DNA of 64,000 bases, taken from assembly GCA_003023695.1 (NCBI GenBank), contig PXYW01000012.1, positions 1 through 64,000 of the forward strand, given 5' to 3'. The notes under the pieces are model-generated. The model did no database searches and was not told the origin of the DNA. It saw nothing but the letters and a program-made list of their open reading frames with translations. This DNA comes from Sulfobacillus benefaciens (GTDB lineage: Bacteria > Bacillota > Sulfobacillia > Sulfobacillales > Sulfobacillaceae). Position 1 is the first letter of the stretch; each line of letters opens with the position of its first letter. A program made the translations under genes and the position numbers. Shown one piece after another: positions 1 through 7,940 of this stretch.

Positions 1-1
1 A

Positions 2-349
2 CGGTTGAATGATGGATGGTACCTCTATTCAACCAAACACGGACAGGAATCGCTAACCGCAAATTCCACGAAATTCGGGACTATCTCCACCATCGCCGAA
101 GCTATTTCGGGGACGCACAAACCGATTACGTTAAAACTGGACTGCGAAGGATGCGAATTTGACGTCGTAGGGAATAGTGAATCGCGAGCGGCCTTCGGCC
201 ACCCGAGATTGCACAACATTATCCTTGAATACCACTTTCGATCGCCTCAAATGATTATTGAAACAATCACTCACTATGGATTCCATTTAAGCCGCCACGA
301 AGCCAAAGGGCCCGTCGGTCTCTTGTTTTTCAGCAAAGAAGTTTCATGA
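2..349 (+). CDS. FkbM-type methyltransferase, C-terminal part (cut by window start)
   Basis: The frame is open to the left edge of the window, so the N-terminal half, which would carry the SAM-binding glycine motif, is missing. The visible 115 or so residues contain LKLDCEGCEFDVV, the acidic 'D-x-E-G-x-E' segment typical of FkbM-family SAM-dependent methyltransferases, followed by a beta strand and helix pattern (NIILEYHF) that fits the end of a Rossmann-like fold. FkbM proteins O-methylate sugars or polyketides; no substrate can be inferred here. The stop overlaps the stop of the small converging gene at 344-484 by six bases. A TTG at position 5 could be a start, but no Shine-Dalgarno sequence is visible and the fold would be incomplete, so a partial gene is preferred. 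Confidence 0.65.
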   Translation, partial: RLNDGWYLYSTKHGQESLTANSTKFGTISTIAEAISGTHKPITLKLDCEGCEFDVVGNSESRAAFGHPRLHNIILEYHFRSPQMIIETITHYGFHLSRHEAKGPVGLLFFSKEVS

Positions 350-484
350 TGCCACTCGTCTCAGCGACACCAAAATACCAGTAGCCAAACACCCAAGAAT
401 CCCGGAGATAATTGCTGCCGTCCACTGTCCTCCTGATCCTAACACCACAAGAATGACACCGATCCCAACGGTTATGGCCCGCAT
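344..484 (-). CDS. Small two-helix membrane protein
   Basis: A 46-residue protein starting with MRAITVGIG. The ATG at 484 is preceded by a run of six Gs (GGGGGGATACTG), the G-rich Shine-Dalgarno sequence seen at many genes in this window, so this start is preferred over the longer frame reaching 664. Nearly all of it is hydrophobic: helix one about residues 3-18, a short GSGGQW turn, helix two about 21-40, then RR. It resembles very short DUF2892/YgaP-type membrane proteins in layout, but I cannot assign a family. It lies downstream of the lipoprotein gene and a strong hairpin, and converges on the FkbM-type gene. Confidence 0.4.
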   Translation of the reverse strand: MRAITVGIGVILVVLGSGGQWTAAIISGILGCLATGILVSLRRVAS

Positions 485-645
485 CAGTATCCCCCCCGAC
501 GAAACCTTCTTATCGGGTTTACCATAACAAGGATTTGTTAAGAATAGCGGTAGAAACCTTTTAAGAATTCGCGAATTTGTTGATTGATCGGTTGCTAGTG
601 ATGCCTGTGTACTCCTAGAGACAATGGCCGTCTTTTCAGTAGAAT

Positions 646-686
646 GACAAGCGCGCAGCGACATGATACGTCGCTGCGCGCTTGTC
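646..686 (-). terminator. Strong 16-bp hairpin downstream of lipoprotein gene
   Basis: Perfect inverted repeat: arms at 646-661 (GACAAGCGCGCAGCGA) and 671-686, loop of nine bases. It begins 21 bases after the stop of the lipoprotein gene read on the minus strand. The tail on that side (ATTCTACTGAAAAGA) is only weakly T-rich, so it may be a terminator or an mRNA-stabilising hairpin. Confidence 0.6.
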
Positions 687-706
687 TGTAGTGACGCAAG
701 GAATCC

Positions 707-1810
707 CTATCGGGAGATAACAAACCAGCGATTCGATAACATGCCTGTGGCAATAGATACGATTTTGTCGGTTTTGAGGGAAATCGAAACCGTTTCTTGG
801 TGACTTTCGACCGTAGTGTAAGCGTATTGATCGGAAGGATCAATAGCGATACCACTAAGTTTAGCCATGGGGATATCAACAGGAATATTTTTGTCAAAGG
901 TATTAGTGAGCGCATCATAAACCATAATGTTTCCGCTAAACGACGCTGCATAGACGTGCTGTCCTCTAGGACCCACAGTAATTTGCATGAACCCGCCTGG
1001 TGAGCTCATCATGTTCGCAACCGAAAACCCACCACCACCGGTTTCATGAATGACTTTCAACACTGTGTTGGTCAAGGTGTCAACGATGGTCATATCTCCC
1101 GTTGACCAATTGGCTAACCATAATGTGTGGCGCGCACTATCATACACAGAGTCCTCAATATGTCCCACCGGAATGGTATTGACGATGCGACCGGTGGCAA
1201 GATCTATCTCAAGCGTACTGCTCATGAGATTGCTGGATAAGTAAGCATGCGAGCCAACCACCGAAAGCGCATTTCCTCCCACAGTTGTCTGCCATAGTTG
1301 ATGAAGCGTGGACAAAGAATATGCCGTCACATTATTCGGTCCTGTGACCAGCAAGACATTGTTCTCACGTCCAATATTCGCAATGCGAGCGCCAGGTGTA
1401 GTGGCAAACTGTTGAATGATTTTGTGCGACAACAGGCTAACGACATAGGTCGTGCCCTGTAAAGTAGGCACGTACACCATGTTTTTATCAATCGCAAGCG
1501 TAAAGGCATTGGCCCCAGTGCTAAGCGGTAATTTTAGCGTGTGTCCGGTGCCCATGGAAGTAATTAGTAATTGCCCGTTTCCGGGACCGCTAGGTGGGCT
1601 TGCGGCAGCACCGACTAGAAGATCGCTAGGTACCCCAATCAATGACCCACCGGAGCTAGAGGAATTGCCTGCCATGGCAACACTAGTGCGACTACTGCCC
1701 GATTTCATGGGCGAAAGGGTCTTCGCCGCAGCTACCCCACACCCACTGAGCAAGACTCCCGACACAATAATCGGTATGAGCCAAGAAATTCTTTGTCTTG
1801 GATTAATCAT
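707..1810 (-). CDS. YVTN-type beta-propeller lipoprotein
   Basis: 367 residues. The N-terminus is a lipoprotein signal: positively charged MINPRQR, hydrophobic stretch, and lipobox LSGC with Cys at about 24, so the mature protein should be anchored on the outer face of the membrane. The rest shows repeated blades such as LSTLHQLWQTTVGG, DLATGRIVNTIPVG, DTLTNTVLKVIHE and DALTNTFDKNIPVD, typical of YncE/YVTN seven-bladed propellers, which usually bind ligands or partners rather than catalyse. ATG 1810 is preceded by AGGGGGG. The promoter at 1872-1900 is covered by a BlaI-type operator, and the BlaI and M56 genes lie immediately upstream, so this is very probably the main target of that repressor. 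The binding partner is unknown. Confidence 0.75.
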   Translation of the reverse strand: MINPRQRISWLIPIIVSGVLLSGCGVAAAKTLSPMKSGSSRTSVAMAGNSSSSGGSLIGVPSDLLVGAAASPPSGPGNGQLLITSMGTGHTLKLPLSTGANAFTLAIDKNMVYVPTLQGTTYVVSLLSHKIIQQFATTPGARIANIGRENNVLLVTGPNNVTAYSLSTLHQLWQTTVGGNALSVVGSHAYLSSNLMSSTLEIDLATGRIVNTIPVGHIEDSVYDSARHTLWLANWSTGDMTIVDTLTNTVLKVIHETGGGGFSVANMMSSPGGFMQITVGPRGQHVYAASFSGNIMVYDALTNTFDKNIPVDIPMAKLSGIAIDPSDQYAYTTVESHQETVSISLKTDKIVSIATGMLSNRWFVISR

Positions 1811-1860
1811 TGTGAAGCCCCCCTAGTAGTGGATTATTGTCCCAGATATCACGCCAAAAG

Positions 1861-1883
1861 TTACACTACATAGTGTAGTGTAA
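1861..1883. promoter_or_regulatory. BlaI-type operator
   Basis: Perfect inverted repeat, half-sites TTACACTACA (1861-1870) and TGTAGTGTAA (1874-1883), three-base centre. The TACA/TGTA cores are those of BlaI/MecI-family operators. It overlaps the -10 element of the lipoprotein promoter, so bound repressor would block transcription. Confidence 0.75.
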
Positions 1884-1900
1884 CTATCCGGTACAATCAA
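1872..1900 (-). promoter_or_regulatory. Sigma-A-type promoter of the lipoprotein gene
   Basis: On the minus strand: TTGATT (-35, 1895-1900), 17-base spacer, TACACT (-10, 1872-1877). The -10 hexamer lies inside the BlaI-type palindrome. Confidence 0.6.
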
Positions 1901-1924
1901 GGGCTCACACAAAAATTTATTCTT

Positions 1925-2764
1925 CTAATGGCACCACACCACTAATCCCTGGCCCAAGACCAAAAGCATGGCTCCAGTGGTGGACAATAGATGTAATCTG
2001 AGGTCCATGTCGTTCTCTGAAGGCAGTCTTTGTGTTTCAAGGAATTGAATGCGGACTTCCAAAGCATTAAGCAAACCTACTTCAGACACTTGGTTAACAT
2101 GAGACTTCGCAGCGATTAACAGGGCAGTCAACAACGCGGAGTCGTCGCCCGAACAGGCCGCAACAGCTAACCTATCTGCTGCAATTTCACGGTGTAATAA
2201 ATAGCGTTGATACAATGCGCCCAGACCAAAAGGTCGCAAAGCGAACGCGAGAATCTGCAAGACTACTTGCTGCAGTGGATCGCGACTCATAGCATGGGCG
2301 GCTTCATGATACATTACGGCTGTTTGCGCTGCACCATCCAATGAATCCCATAGTTTTTTCGATATCACGATGTGTGGGGAAAAAAGTCCCCAGGTAAACG
2401 TTTGTTGAAGATGATCGTCATTGACAAGAGACCACTCTGCTATGTGTTGCAAGCCATCAGGTACCGGATACGGAAATGGTTCTAGACGTGGCCAAAGGTA
2501 ACCAGCAAGACGCCTTTGGGCCTGTCGATGGTGCGCAATGGACGAGATGATGCGATACCAAAACACTATAAATCCCACGGTCATTAGGCCAATTATCCCC
2601 CAAAGCCAAATCGGTGCCATATGTGCCCGGTGCATCGCCCCAAGCCACAACAAGTGACGCACACTGCTCACTAAGGCGAAAGTTAACACGCCTGCTATGG
2701 TGAAAGCCCATCCAATACCTACGATAAGGTACCTATACTGACGCCGCATGTTAGGGGGGTTCAC
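1925..2764 (-). CDS. M56-family membrane metalloprotease (BlaR1-like, no sensor domain)
   Basis: 279 residues. Zinc protease motif HEAAH at residues 153-157, with a likely third ligand Glu in HREIAAD near residue 193. Two membrane segments precede the protease domain (about 12-35 and 52-70) and a C-terminal hydrophobic helix follows (about 257-278). This is the M56 arrangement of BlaR1/MecR1, but the C-terminal penicillin-binding sensor is absent, so the signal must come from the membrane part or a partner, perhaps the co-regulated lipoprotein. The GTG start overlaps the stop of the BlaI gene (GTGA). By analogy it would inactivate the BlaI repressor by proteolysis; this is inference from family and context. 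Confidence 0.8.
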   Translation of the reverse strand: MNPPNMRRQYRYLIVGIGWAFTIAGVLTFALVSSVRHLLWLGAMHRAHMAPIWLWGIIGLMTVGFIVFWYRIISSIAHHRQAQRRLAGYLWPRLEPFPYPVPDGLQHIAEWSLVNDDHLQQTFTWGLFSPHIVISKKLWDSLDGAAQTAVMYHEAAHAMSRDPLQQVVLQILAFALRPFGLGALYQRYLLHREIAADRLAVAACSGDDSALLTALLIAAKSHVNQVSEVGLLNALEVRIQFLETQRLPSENDMDLRLHLLSTTGAMLLVLGQGLVVWCH

Positions 2765-3153
2765 GATTTGTCTCCCCTTTCACGGCGCTCTGCGAGTAGT
2801 CGTTCAAGTTTCTCGATCGCCTTAGGATGTATTTCATCGATAGTATCCAAAAAATGAGCAAATCCCATTTCTCCAGTGATGCTCAGCAAGTCCCTAGCAG
2901 CGCGTTCTGCATGTTGTTTAACCGCATCCTCGGATGGCTGAACTGCGTAAACATAATGTCGTCGGGAACCGCTTCTTGTAAGAACCCCCTGACTTACTAA
3001 TCGATTTAACACGGTTTGTACCGTATTAAGCGAAATATCACGATCCCGGCGCAATATAGCGCAGACGTCAGGCGCACCGCATGGTCCCTGTTCTCGCACT
3101 ATCCACAATACCCTTTGCCGCAATGCTCCCTGCTCGATGGCGCCCACCCCCAC
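2761..3153 (-). CDS. BlaI/MecI-family transcriptional repressor
   Basis: About 130 residues, the normal size for BlaI. It has the winged-helix core (LRQRVLWIV near the N-terminus, then LNTVQTVLNRLVSQGVLTR as recognition helix and wing), and a C-terminal region rich in charged helices suited to dimerisation. A longer frame starts at TTG 3201, but that codon lies upstream of the -35 box of a good promoter (3164-3192), so the protein must start later; GTG 3153 or GTG 3147 are the candidates and would give a nearly leaderless mRNA. It is the first gene of a unit with the M56 protease, with which it overlaps by four bases. It probably represses both itself and the lipoprotein gene. Confidence 0.8.
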   Translation of the reverse strand: MGVGAIEQGALRQRVLWIVREQGPCGAPDVCAILRRDRDISLNTVQTVLNRLVSQGVLTRSGSRRHYVYAVQPSEDAVKQHAERAARDLLSITGEMGFAHFLDTIDEIHPKAIEKLERLLAERRERGDKS

Positions 3154-3163
3154 TATACAACGA

Positions 3164-3192
3164 AGTGTAGAAAAGTTGTGAAACCCTGTCAA
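3164..3192 (-). promoter_or_regulatory. Promoter of the BlaI/M56 unit, with a partial operator
   Basis: TTGACA (3187-3192), 17-base spacer, TACACT (3164-3169), a near-consensus sigma-A promoter. The -10 and the bases just downstream (TACACTTCGTTGTATA) carry TACA and TGTA arms like a degenerate copy of the 1861-1883 operator, suggesting autoregulation. Predicted transcription start is about 3157, only a few bases before the GTG starts. Confidence 0.65.
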
Positions 3193-3393
3193 CTGCCGCA
3201 AAACAGGTCCTTTTTCAACGAAGTCATGCGGAGATAGATCCCAACGACGGGATCGCGGAACGGATTCAACATAAGACTGAATCCTTTAAAGGATCTGGTT
3301 TGCAACAGCGAACTCCATTAGTGCAGAACAACCTAGCAATCCTGTGATGTCACCGTACCCTTAACGTCATAATCCTCATCAGTAGCCCGTGCC

Positions 3394-4527
3394 TTACAGC
3401 TCACCGTCATCTCGGGGAGGCAATCCTATCGTAAGCACCGGACATGGAGCATGGTCCAATATGTATTGTGTAACGCTGCCAGCCATCCGTTCCGCATACG
3501 GATCCCGACGCTTGTGACCTAAGACAATTAAGGCCGCAGCAGTTTTCTTGGCGTAGGACACTATTTGATCGGCCGGTGAGCCATTGAGCACGACCGGTAC
3601 CAGTTTTTCCGGATTGATTGTTCCCTCGGCGATGGCCTGTTTTTGCGCGTTATACCAAGCCTCGGTGTCTGTATTGCGAATCTTCCGATCAATCTGACGG
3701 TCAGGGATTACCGTTACGACATGCACGGCACATTCGCTGGGCAGATATTGTGCCAACCAGCGTCCCCCCTGCAATGCCGTCATCGATCCATCCGTCGCCC
3801 AAATGGCAATAGGTGCCCGCTCAACAGAGGAGAGTTCAGCGAGGCGACTGCCCCCCAATACCACGACAAGCCCTCCCAGCCAACTATGCGTCACCTCCAG
3901 CTTCATGCCCCATTCTCGCGCGGCCGCTATTAATTCATGTGCGGTTGGCGCATGCCACAGAGATTCTCCCAGCCAGCGATACGGGGATAATCCGGAGGAC
4001 GACGGCAAAGTTTGGGTGACTTTGTTTAAGCTCTGCCAAGCGACAGACCCTTCCGTCGTGACCGGTTGCACCATTTCTAATATGACCAGCCGCCCCTGCG
4101 GTTTCAGTACCCGAATCATCTGTTTTAATCCATCCCGCCAATTTTGCATGTTGCGAATAGAAAATTGCGCGGTCACGCGATCAAACGTCTGGTCGGCAAA
4201 AGGCAAGGATTCTGCCCCACCCTCTACCCATTCGATGGCTGCCCCATTGCCAGGCTCAGATTGAGACACCGTGCGGGCCACCTCTAACATCTCGCGCGCG
4301 GGATCCACCCCTGTCACGCTTCCCGTAGGTCCAAGGCGTGCTGACAACATCCGGGTTTCGGTGCCCGTTCCGCACCCGACATCCAATACTGTTTGTCCGG
4401 GGCGCAAATCCAAATCTTCCATGGCCGCTTGATGCCAAAAATGAATACCGGCGGCTGAGAGGATTAAACTCCAGCGATCATATCCGCGCGCAATGTCATT
4501 AAATAATCGGGGCGTTCCTTCATCCAT
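3394..4527 (-). CDS. UbiE/MenG-like methyltransferase fused to a universal stress protein domain
   Basis: About 377 residues. The N-terminal two thirds form a class I SAM methyltransferase: FNDIARGYDRW and VLDVGCGTGTETRML are typical of the UbiE/MenG family of quinone methyltransferases, followed by the acidic GVDPAREML and the FSIRNMQNW region. The last 140 residues are a UspA domain: IAIWATDGS at its start and a C-terminal GSVTQYILDHAPCPVLTIG, matching the G-x-V-x-x-x-I nucleotide-binding end of stress proteins. ATG 4527 is chosen because GGTGG lies five bases upstream; ATG 4539 is possible. Such a fusion is unusual. The methyl acceptor is uncertain, perhaps menaquinone, as there are no men genes nearby. 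It stands alone, divergent from topB. Confidence 0.75.
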   Translation of the reverse strand: MDEGTPRLFNDIARGYDRWSLILSAAGIHFWHQAAMEDLDLRPGQTVLDVGCGTGTETRMLSARLGPTGSVTGVDPAREMLEVARTVSQSEPGNGAAIEWVEGGAESLPFADQTFDRVTAQFSIRNMQNWRDGLKQMIRVLKPQGRLVILEMVQPVTTEGSVAWQSLNKVTQTLPSSSGLSPYRWLGESLWHAPTAHELIAAAREWGMKLEVTHSWLGGLVVVLGGSRLAELSSVERAPIAIWATDGSMTALQGGRWLAQYLPSECAVHVVTVIPDRQIDRKIRNTDTEAWYNAQKQAIAEGTINPEKLVPVVLNGSPADQIVSYAKKTAAALIVLGHKRRDPYAERMAGSVTQYILDHAPCPVLTIGLPPRDDGEL

Positions 4528-4687
4528 AACATCCACCATCCTTAGTCCGCAACTGAATACTTGAGTATAACCATAAACGATTGCGTCAATCCATGACAGG
4601 GCCATTGGGACCTTACCGCATTAGTCTGAAGGCCTTTCCCGGAAAAGATGGCAATACCAACATGCAATTAGACTAGTGACGTCAGGT

Positions 4688-4701
4688 TATCATCGATGAT
4701 A
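4688..4701. promoter_or_regulatory. 14-bp palindrome upstream of topB
   Basis: Perfect palindrome TATCATCGATGATA, 37 bases before the topB start and within the divergent promoter region shared with the methyltransferase-Usp gene. Possible operator; no regulator identified. Confidence 0.35.
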
Positions 4702-4738
4702 GGATGAGAGCGCGCTATTAAAAAGGGGATCCCATCGC

Positions 4739-6856
4739 ATGCTAATCGTTACCGAAAAACCTTCCGTAGGACGTGACATTGCACAAGCCATAAATTCCCG
4801 TCCGGTTGCTCACGACGGCTACTTAGTCGCGGGGGATACCACTGTTACCTGGGGTTTTGGCCATTTGGTGACGTTGGCCGAGCCGGATGCCTACCAAGAG
4901 GCTTGGCGCAAATGGTCACTGGCTCAATTGCCAATGTTGCCCGAAACATTTAAGTTGGTTCCCATTAAAAAAACCCTCAGTCAGTTCAAAACGGTGAGCC
5001 GCCTGATGCGGGCTGCTGATGTCATCATCTGTGCGACTGATGCCGACCGCGAAGGCGAGTTGATTTTTCGTTATATCTATCAAATGGTGAATGTGAGCAA
5101 ACCAGTCAAACGCCTTTGGTTATCAGAAAATACTCCCCAAGCAATCTTAGCTGGGTTAAGCGCCCTAAAACCGCTGAGTTCCTATGATGCATTGGCCGCG
5201 GCTGCCCAAGCGCGAGCTCAGGCCGATTGGGTGGTCGGACTTAATGCTACTCGCGTCTTTACTCTGAAACATGGCATCAGCGGACAAGGAGCTCTTTCGG
5301 TGGGCCGTGTGCAAACGCCTACTTTGCGGATTATTGCAGACCGCGATCAGGAAATTGCCAATTTCACACCAACGCCGTACTGGCAACTCGAGGTATGGTT
5401 TGAAACCCCGAACCAGGAACAATACGCTGGCTACTGGTTTGTTTCAGAAGGGCGCGAAACCCGGGACCGGTTTTTAGTTCGGGAAGAAGCAGAAAAAATA
5501 GCAGCCATGGTTCCCCCCCAAACTCCTGGATTGATTAAGTCCATTGAAACCAAACGCGTCAATATTCATCCTCCCCTGCTATTTTCATTGAACGATTTGC
5601 AAAAAGAAGGTAACCGCCGTTTTGGTCTTACCGCCCAACAGGTGCTCGATACCGCGCAATCGCTGTATGAAAAACATCTCATCAGTTATCCCCGCACTGA
5701 AGCTAAATACCTTACTAAAGAAATTGCTGGTACGGTGGAACAGCGTCTAGCGGGGTTGCAAAAGGAAACTGCATACCGTGAACCAATCGAACAAGTGTCT
5801 CGGCCATTGCCTTTGCAGCGGTTGATCAACGACCAGGCCGTCTCTAAAGCCGGTCACTATGCCATCATCCCTATCGGTCAATTACCCAGCAATTTGACTG
5901 ATCGCGAGCTTAAAATCTTTGACTTGGTGGCCAGACGTTTTATTGCAGCCTTATTGCCCAAAGGCATTGATGAACGGACCACCCTGATAACAGAGGCCGG
6001 AGGCCAAATGTTTCGCACTCGAGGAACGGCGATCCTGGTCTTGGGATGGCGACAAGCCGTGCACGCACTACCGGAATCTAAAGACCCGGAAAACATAGAC
6101 GATGCGGAACCAAACGCTAAAATTCCCTCCGGGCTCACACCCGAGTTGCCAGTAACAGTCGTTAAAAACTCAATTCTAGAAAAAGAAACTAAGGCTCCAC
6201 CCCGGTTCACTGATGCCAGCATTTTGGCTGTCATGGAAAAGCACGGGTTGGGAACACCAGCCACCCGCGCTCGTATTTTAGAAGTCTTGTTGCTGCGTGA
6301 ATATGTCAAACGTGTCAAAAAAACTCTGGTGAGCACGGACAAGGGCCGTGCATTGCTATCAGTAGTACCCGAGGATCTACAAAACCCGGAGCTGACAGGA
6401 AACTGGGAATCACGCTTGGAAAATATCGCTGCTGGCACAGAGTCGGCCGATCGTTTTTTGGCTGATATTCGATCATACACTCAAAATTTGGTGGCCGTAG
6501 CCAAACAACAGAGCCGAACTTCCGTTGCCCCCGATGACTTGGGACCCTGCCCCATGTGCAGCATAGGCCGAGTCGTCGCCGGCAAGAAGGGATGGGGATG
6601 CAGCCGCTGGCGCGACGGGTGCAGTTTTACCATTTGGCGTGAGATAGCGGGCAAACGCCTAACCGAAACCCAACTCAAAACCCTATTGGCGGGAAAAACC
6701 ACCGCCTTGCTCAAGGGATTTAAGAGTAAAAATGGGAAGTCTTTTAGCGCCCGGCTCCGTTGGAACCGGGACTCCCACACAGTAGACTTTATTTTCCCTT
6801 CTTCTGCGGATATGGCAACCCGGTCAGCCCGAAAATCTTCCCGGCGTTCTCCCTAA
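4739..6856 (+). CDS. topB: DNA topoisomerase III (type IA)
   Basis: 705 residues, normal for TopB. The TOPRIM domain opens with LIVTEKPSVGRDIA and carries the metal-binding ATDADREGELI near residue 100. The catalytic tyrosine is in LISYPRTEAKYL at about residue 316; KHGLGTPATRARILE and GRALL follow in the core. The C-terminus holds a zinc-ribbon (CPMC near residue 604, then GWGCSRWRDGCSFTIW), as in many Firmicutes TopB proteins. It relaxes negative supercoils and decatenates replication intermediates through a 5'-phosphotyrosine bond. The start ATG has AAAAAGGGG upstream. Its end overlaps the converging membrane protein gene by four bases. Confidence 0.95.
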   Translation: MLIVTEKPSVGRDIAQAINSRPVAHDGYLVAGDTTVTWGFGHLVTLAEPDAYQEAWRKWSLAQLPMLPETFKLVPIKKTLSQFKTVSRLMRAADVIICATDADREGELIFRYIYQMVNVSKPVKRLWLSENTPQAILAGLSALKPLSSYDALAAAAQARAQADWVVGLNATRVFTLKHGISGQGALSVGRVQTPTLRIIADRDQEIANFTPTPYWQLEVWFETPNQEQYAGYWFVSEGRETRDRFLVREEAEKIAAMVPPQTPGLIKSIETKRVNIHPPLLFSLNDLQKEGNRRFGLTAQQVLDTAQSLYEKHLISYPRTEAKYLTKEIAGTVEQRLAGLQKETAYREPIEQVSRPLPLQRLINDQAVSKAGHYAIIPIGQLPSNLTDRELKIFDLVARRFIAALLPKGIDERTTLITEAGGQMFRTRGTAILVLGWRQAVHALPESKDPENIDDAEPNAKIPSGLTPELPVTVVKNSILEKETKAPPRFTDASILAVMEKHGLGTPATRARILEVLLLREYVKRVKKTLVSTDKGRALLSVVPEDLQNPELTGNWESRLENIAAGTESADRFLADIRSYTQNLVAVAKQQSRTSVAPDDLGPCPMCSIGRVVAGKKGWGCSRWRDGCSFTIWREIAGKRLTETQLKTLLAGKTTALLKGFKSKNGKSFSARLRWNRDSHTVDFIFPSSADMATRSARKSSRRSP

Positions 6857-7314
6857 CTTTGGGCCAATAACTGGTTGAGTTTGGATCCAGGGTCATGCCT
6901 TAACATCCATATTCCCATGATCAGCAAGTACAGCCAAGCAACGAGAGAAAATCCGCGACCAAAGGAATATTGTAAAAATTGAATGTGCCCCGTCAATGGC
7001 TTGGGATTAATGCCAAATGGCAGCGAAATGAACCCAGAAAGAAAATACATGGTCATGTTGTAAGCCGTAAATATCACAGGCGGACCATAATATTGCCGCA
7101 GTCCCAACAAATAGACCACCGCGATTAAACCATAAGAGGCCGTCTCAATATCAATCCAATAAGAAATAATTGGAGTGCCGCCGGGACTGGCAAACAAATG
7201 CGCAGCAACATCTAATAAGGCAAAGAATGTTAGAGACAAACGAAGAATGTGCAACTTGTTTGTGCGACCATTGTCCGGGAGAACCTCGGTTGATTTATTT
7301 AAACTCATTGGCAC
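6853..7314 (-). CDS. Four-helix membrane protein of unknown function
   Basis: 153 residues. After a polar N-terminus of about 22 residues there are four hydrophobic segments, about 23-42 (LSLTFFALLDVAAHLF), 58-72, 78-98 and 118-140, ending with a short charged tail. I do not recognise a family; the size and spacing resemble small DoxX-like or DUF-type quinone-pool-associated proteins, but no diagnostic motif is visible. It follows the CoxG-like gene by 39 bases on the same strand, downstream of the molybdoenzyme gene, so it may be a membrane partner or electron-transfer link of that enzyme. It converges with topB. Confidence 0.6.
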   Translation of the reverse strand: MPMSLNKSTEVLPDNGRTNKLHILRLSLTFFALLDVAAHLFASPGGTPIISYWIDIETASYGLIAVVYLLGLRQYYGPPVIFTAYNMTMYFLSGFISLPFGINPKPLTGHIQFLQYSFGRGFSLVAWLYLLIMGIWMLRHDPGSKLNQLLAQS

Positions 7315-7353
7315 CCATCCTGTTCACTTTCTGTCTAACCAAATCTTGACTAG

Positions 7354-7809
7354 CTATTGGGACGACAAATTAGCCGCTTCTTTTGCCATAGCTGTGAAAA
7401 ATTGTCCAATAATGATATTGGCCACACCTGATAAGACCCGTTGCCCTACACCCGCCACCGTACCGCCTACGTTAGCATCGCCTAAATAATGAAGATCCGA
7501 GCCGGCCTCTATAGGCTCCAAAGACACCGCCATGTTTACGTCAACAAAGCCGCCAGGTCCCTGGCCATGCATGCGAAGTCGATATGAAACACCTTCCACC
7601 ATATCCTCCATGCGCATTTCTCCCTGATACTTCCCCTTAATCGCAGCTACACCCATTTCTAACTCGGCTTTATACACATCAGGTTCATCTTCCTTTGGTG
7701 TCATGGACTTTAATCCAGGCATCGTGCGAACCAATACTTGGGGATCTGTCAACAAGCGATAGGCATTTGCAGGGCTGGTAGGAATCACTTTATGACCGTC
7801 AAGTTTCAC
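7354..7809 (-). CDS. CoxG-like SRPBCC-domain protein (first paralogue)
   Basis: 151 residues from GTG 7809, chosen because AAGGAG lies 11 bases upstream and because the paralogue at 48189-48635 starts at the same point (KLDGHK). It is a CoxG/SRPBCC hydrophobic-pocket protein: MPGLKSMTP, MGVAAIKGKYQGEMRMEDM, MHGQGPGGFVDVNM and GVGQRVLSGVANIIIGQFF. CoxG proteins help aerobic CO dehydrogenases engage the membrane quinone pool. Here the upstream neighbour is a DMSO-reductase-family molybdoenzyme and not a CO dehydrogenase. It is very similar to the second copy in both protein and DNA, pointing to duplication within the genome. Confidence 0.85.
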   Translation of the reverse strand: MKLDGHKVIPTSPANAYRLLTDPQVLVRTMPGLKSMTPKEDEPDVYKAELEMGVAAIKGKYQGEMRMEDMVEGVSYRLRMHGQGPGGFVDVNMAVSLEPIEAGSDLHYLGDANVGGTVAGVGQRVLSGVANIIIGQFFTAMAKEAANLSSQ

Positions 7810-7940
7810 GGGTTTCACATCTCCTTTATGGTTTTGCCGTCTTGGGCCCAAGGCAGCTTCCATGCCAAACATAACGTTTCGACTTATGCCATTCTACCTT
7901 AGGGTAACACTGGGCGTAATCATTGGGAAGACACCCTAAT

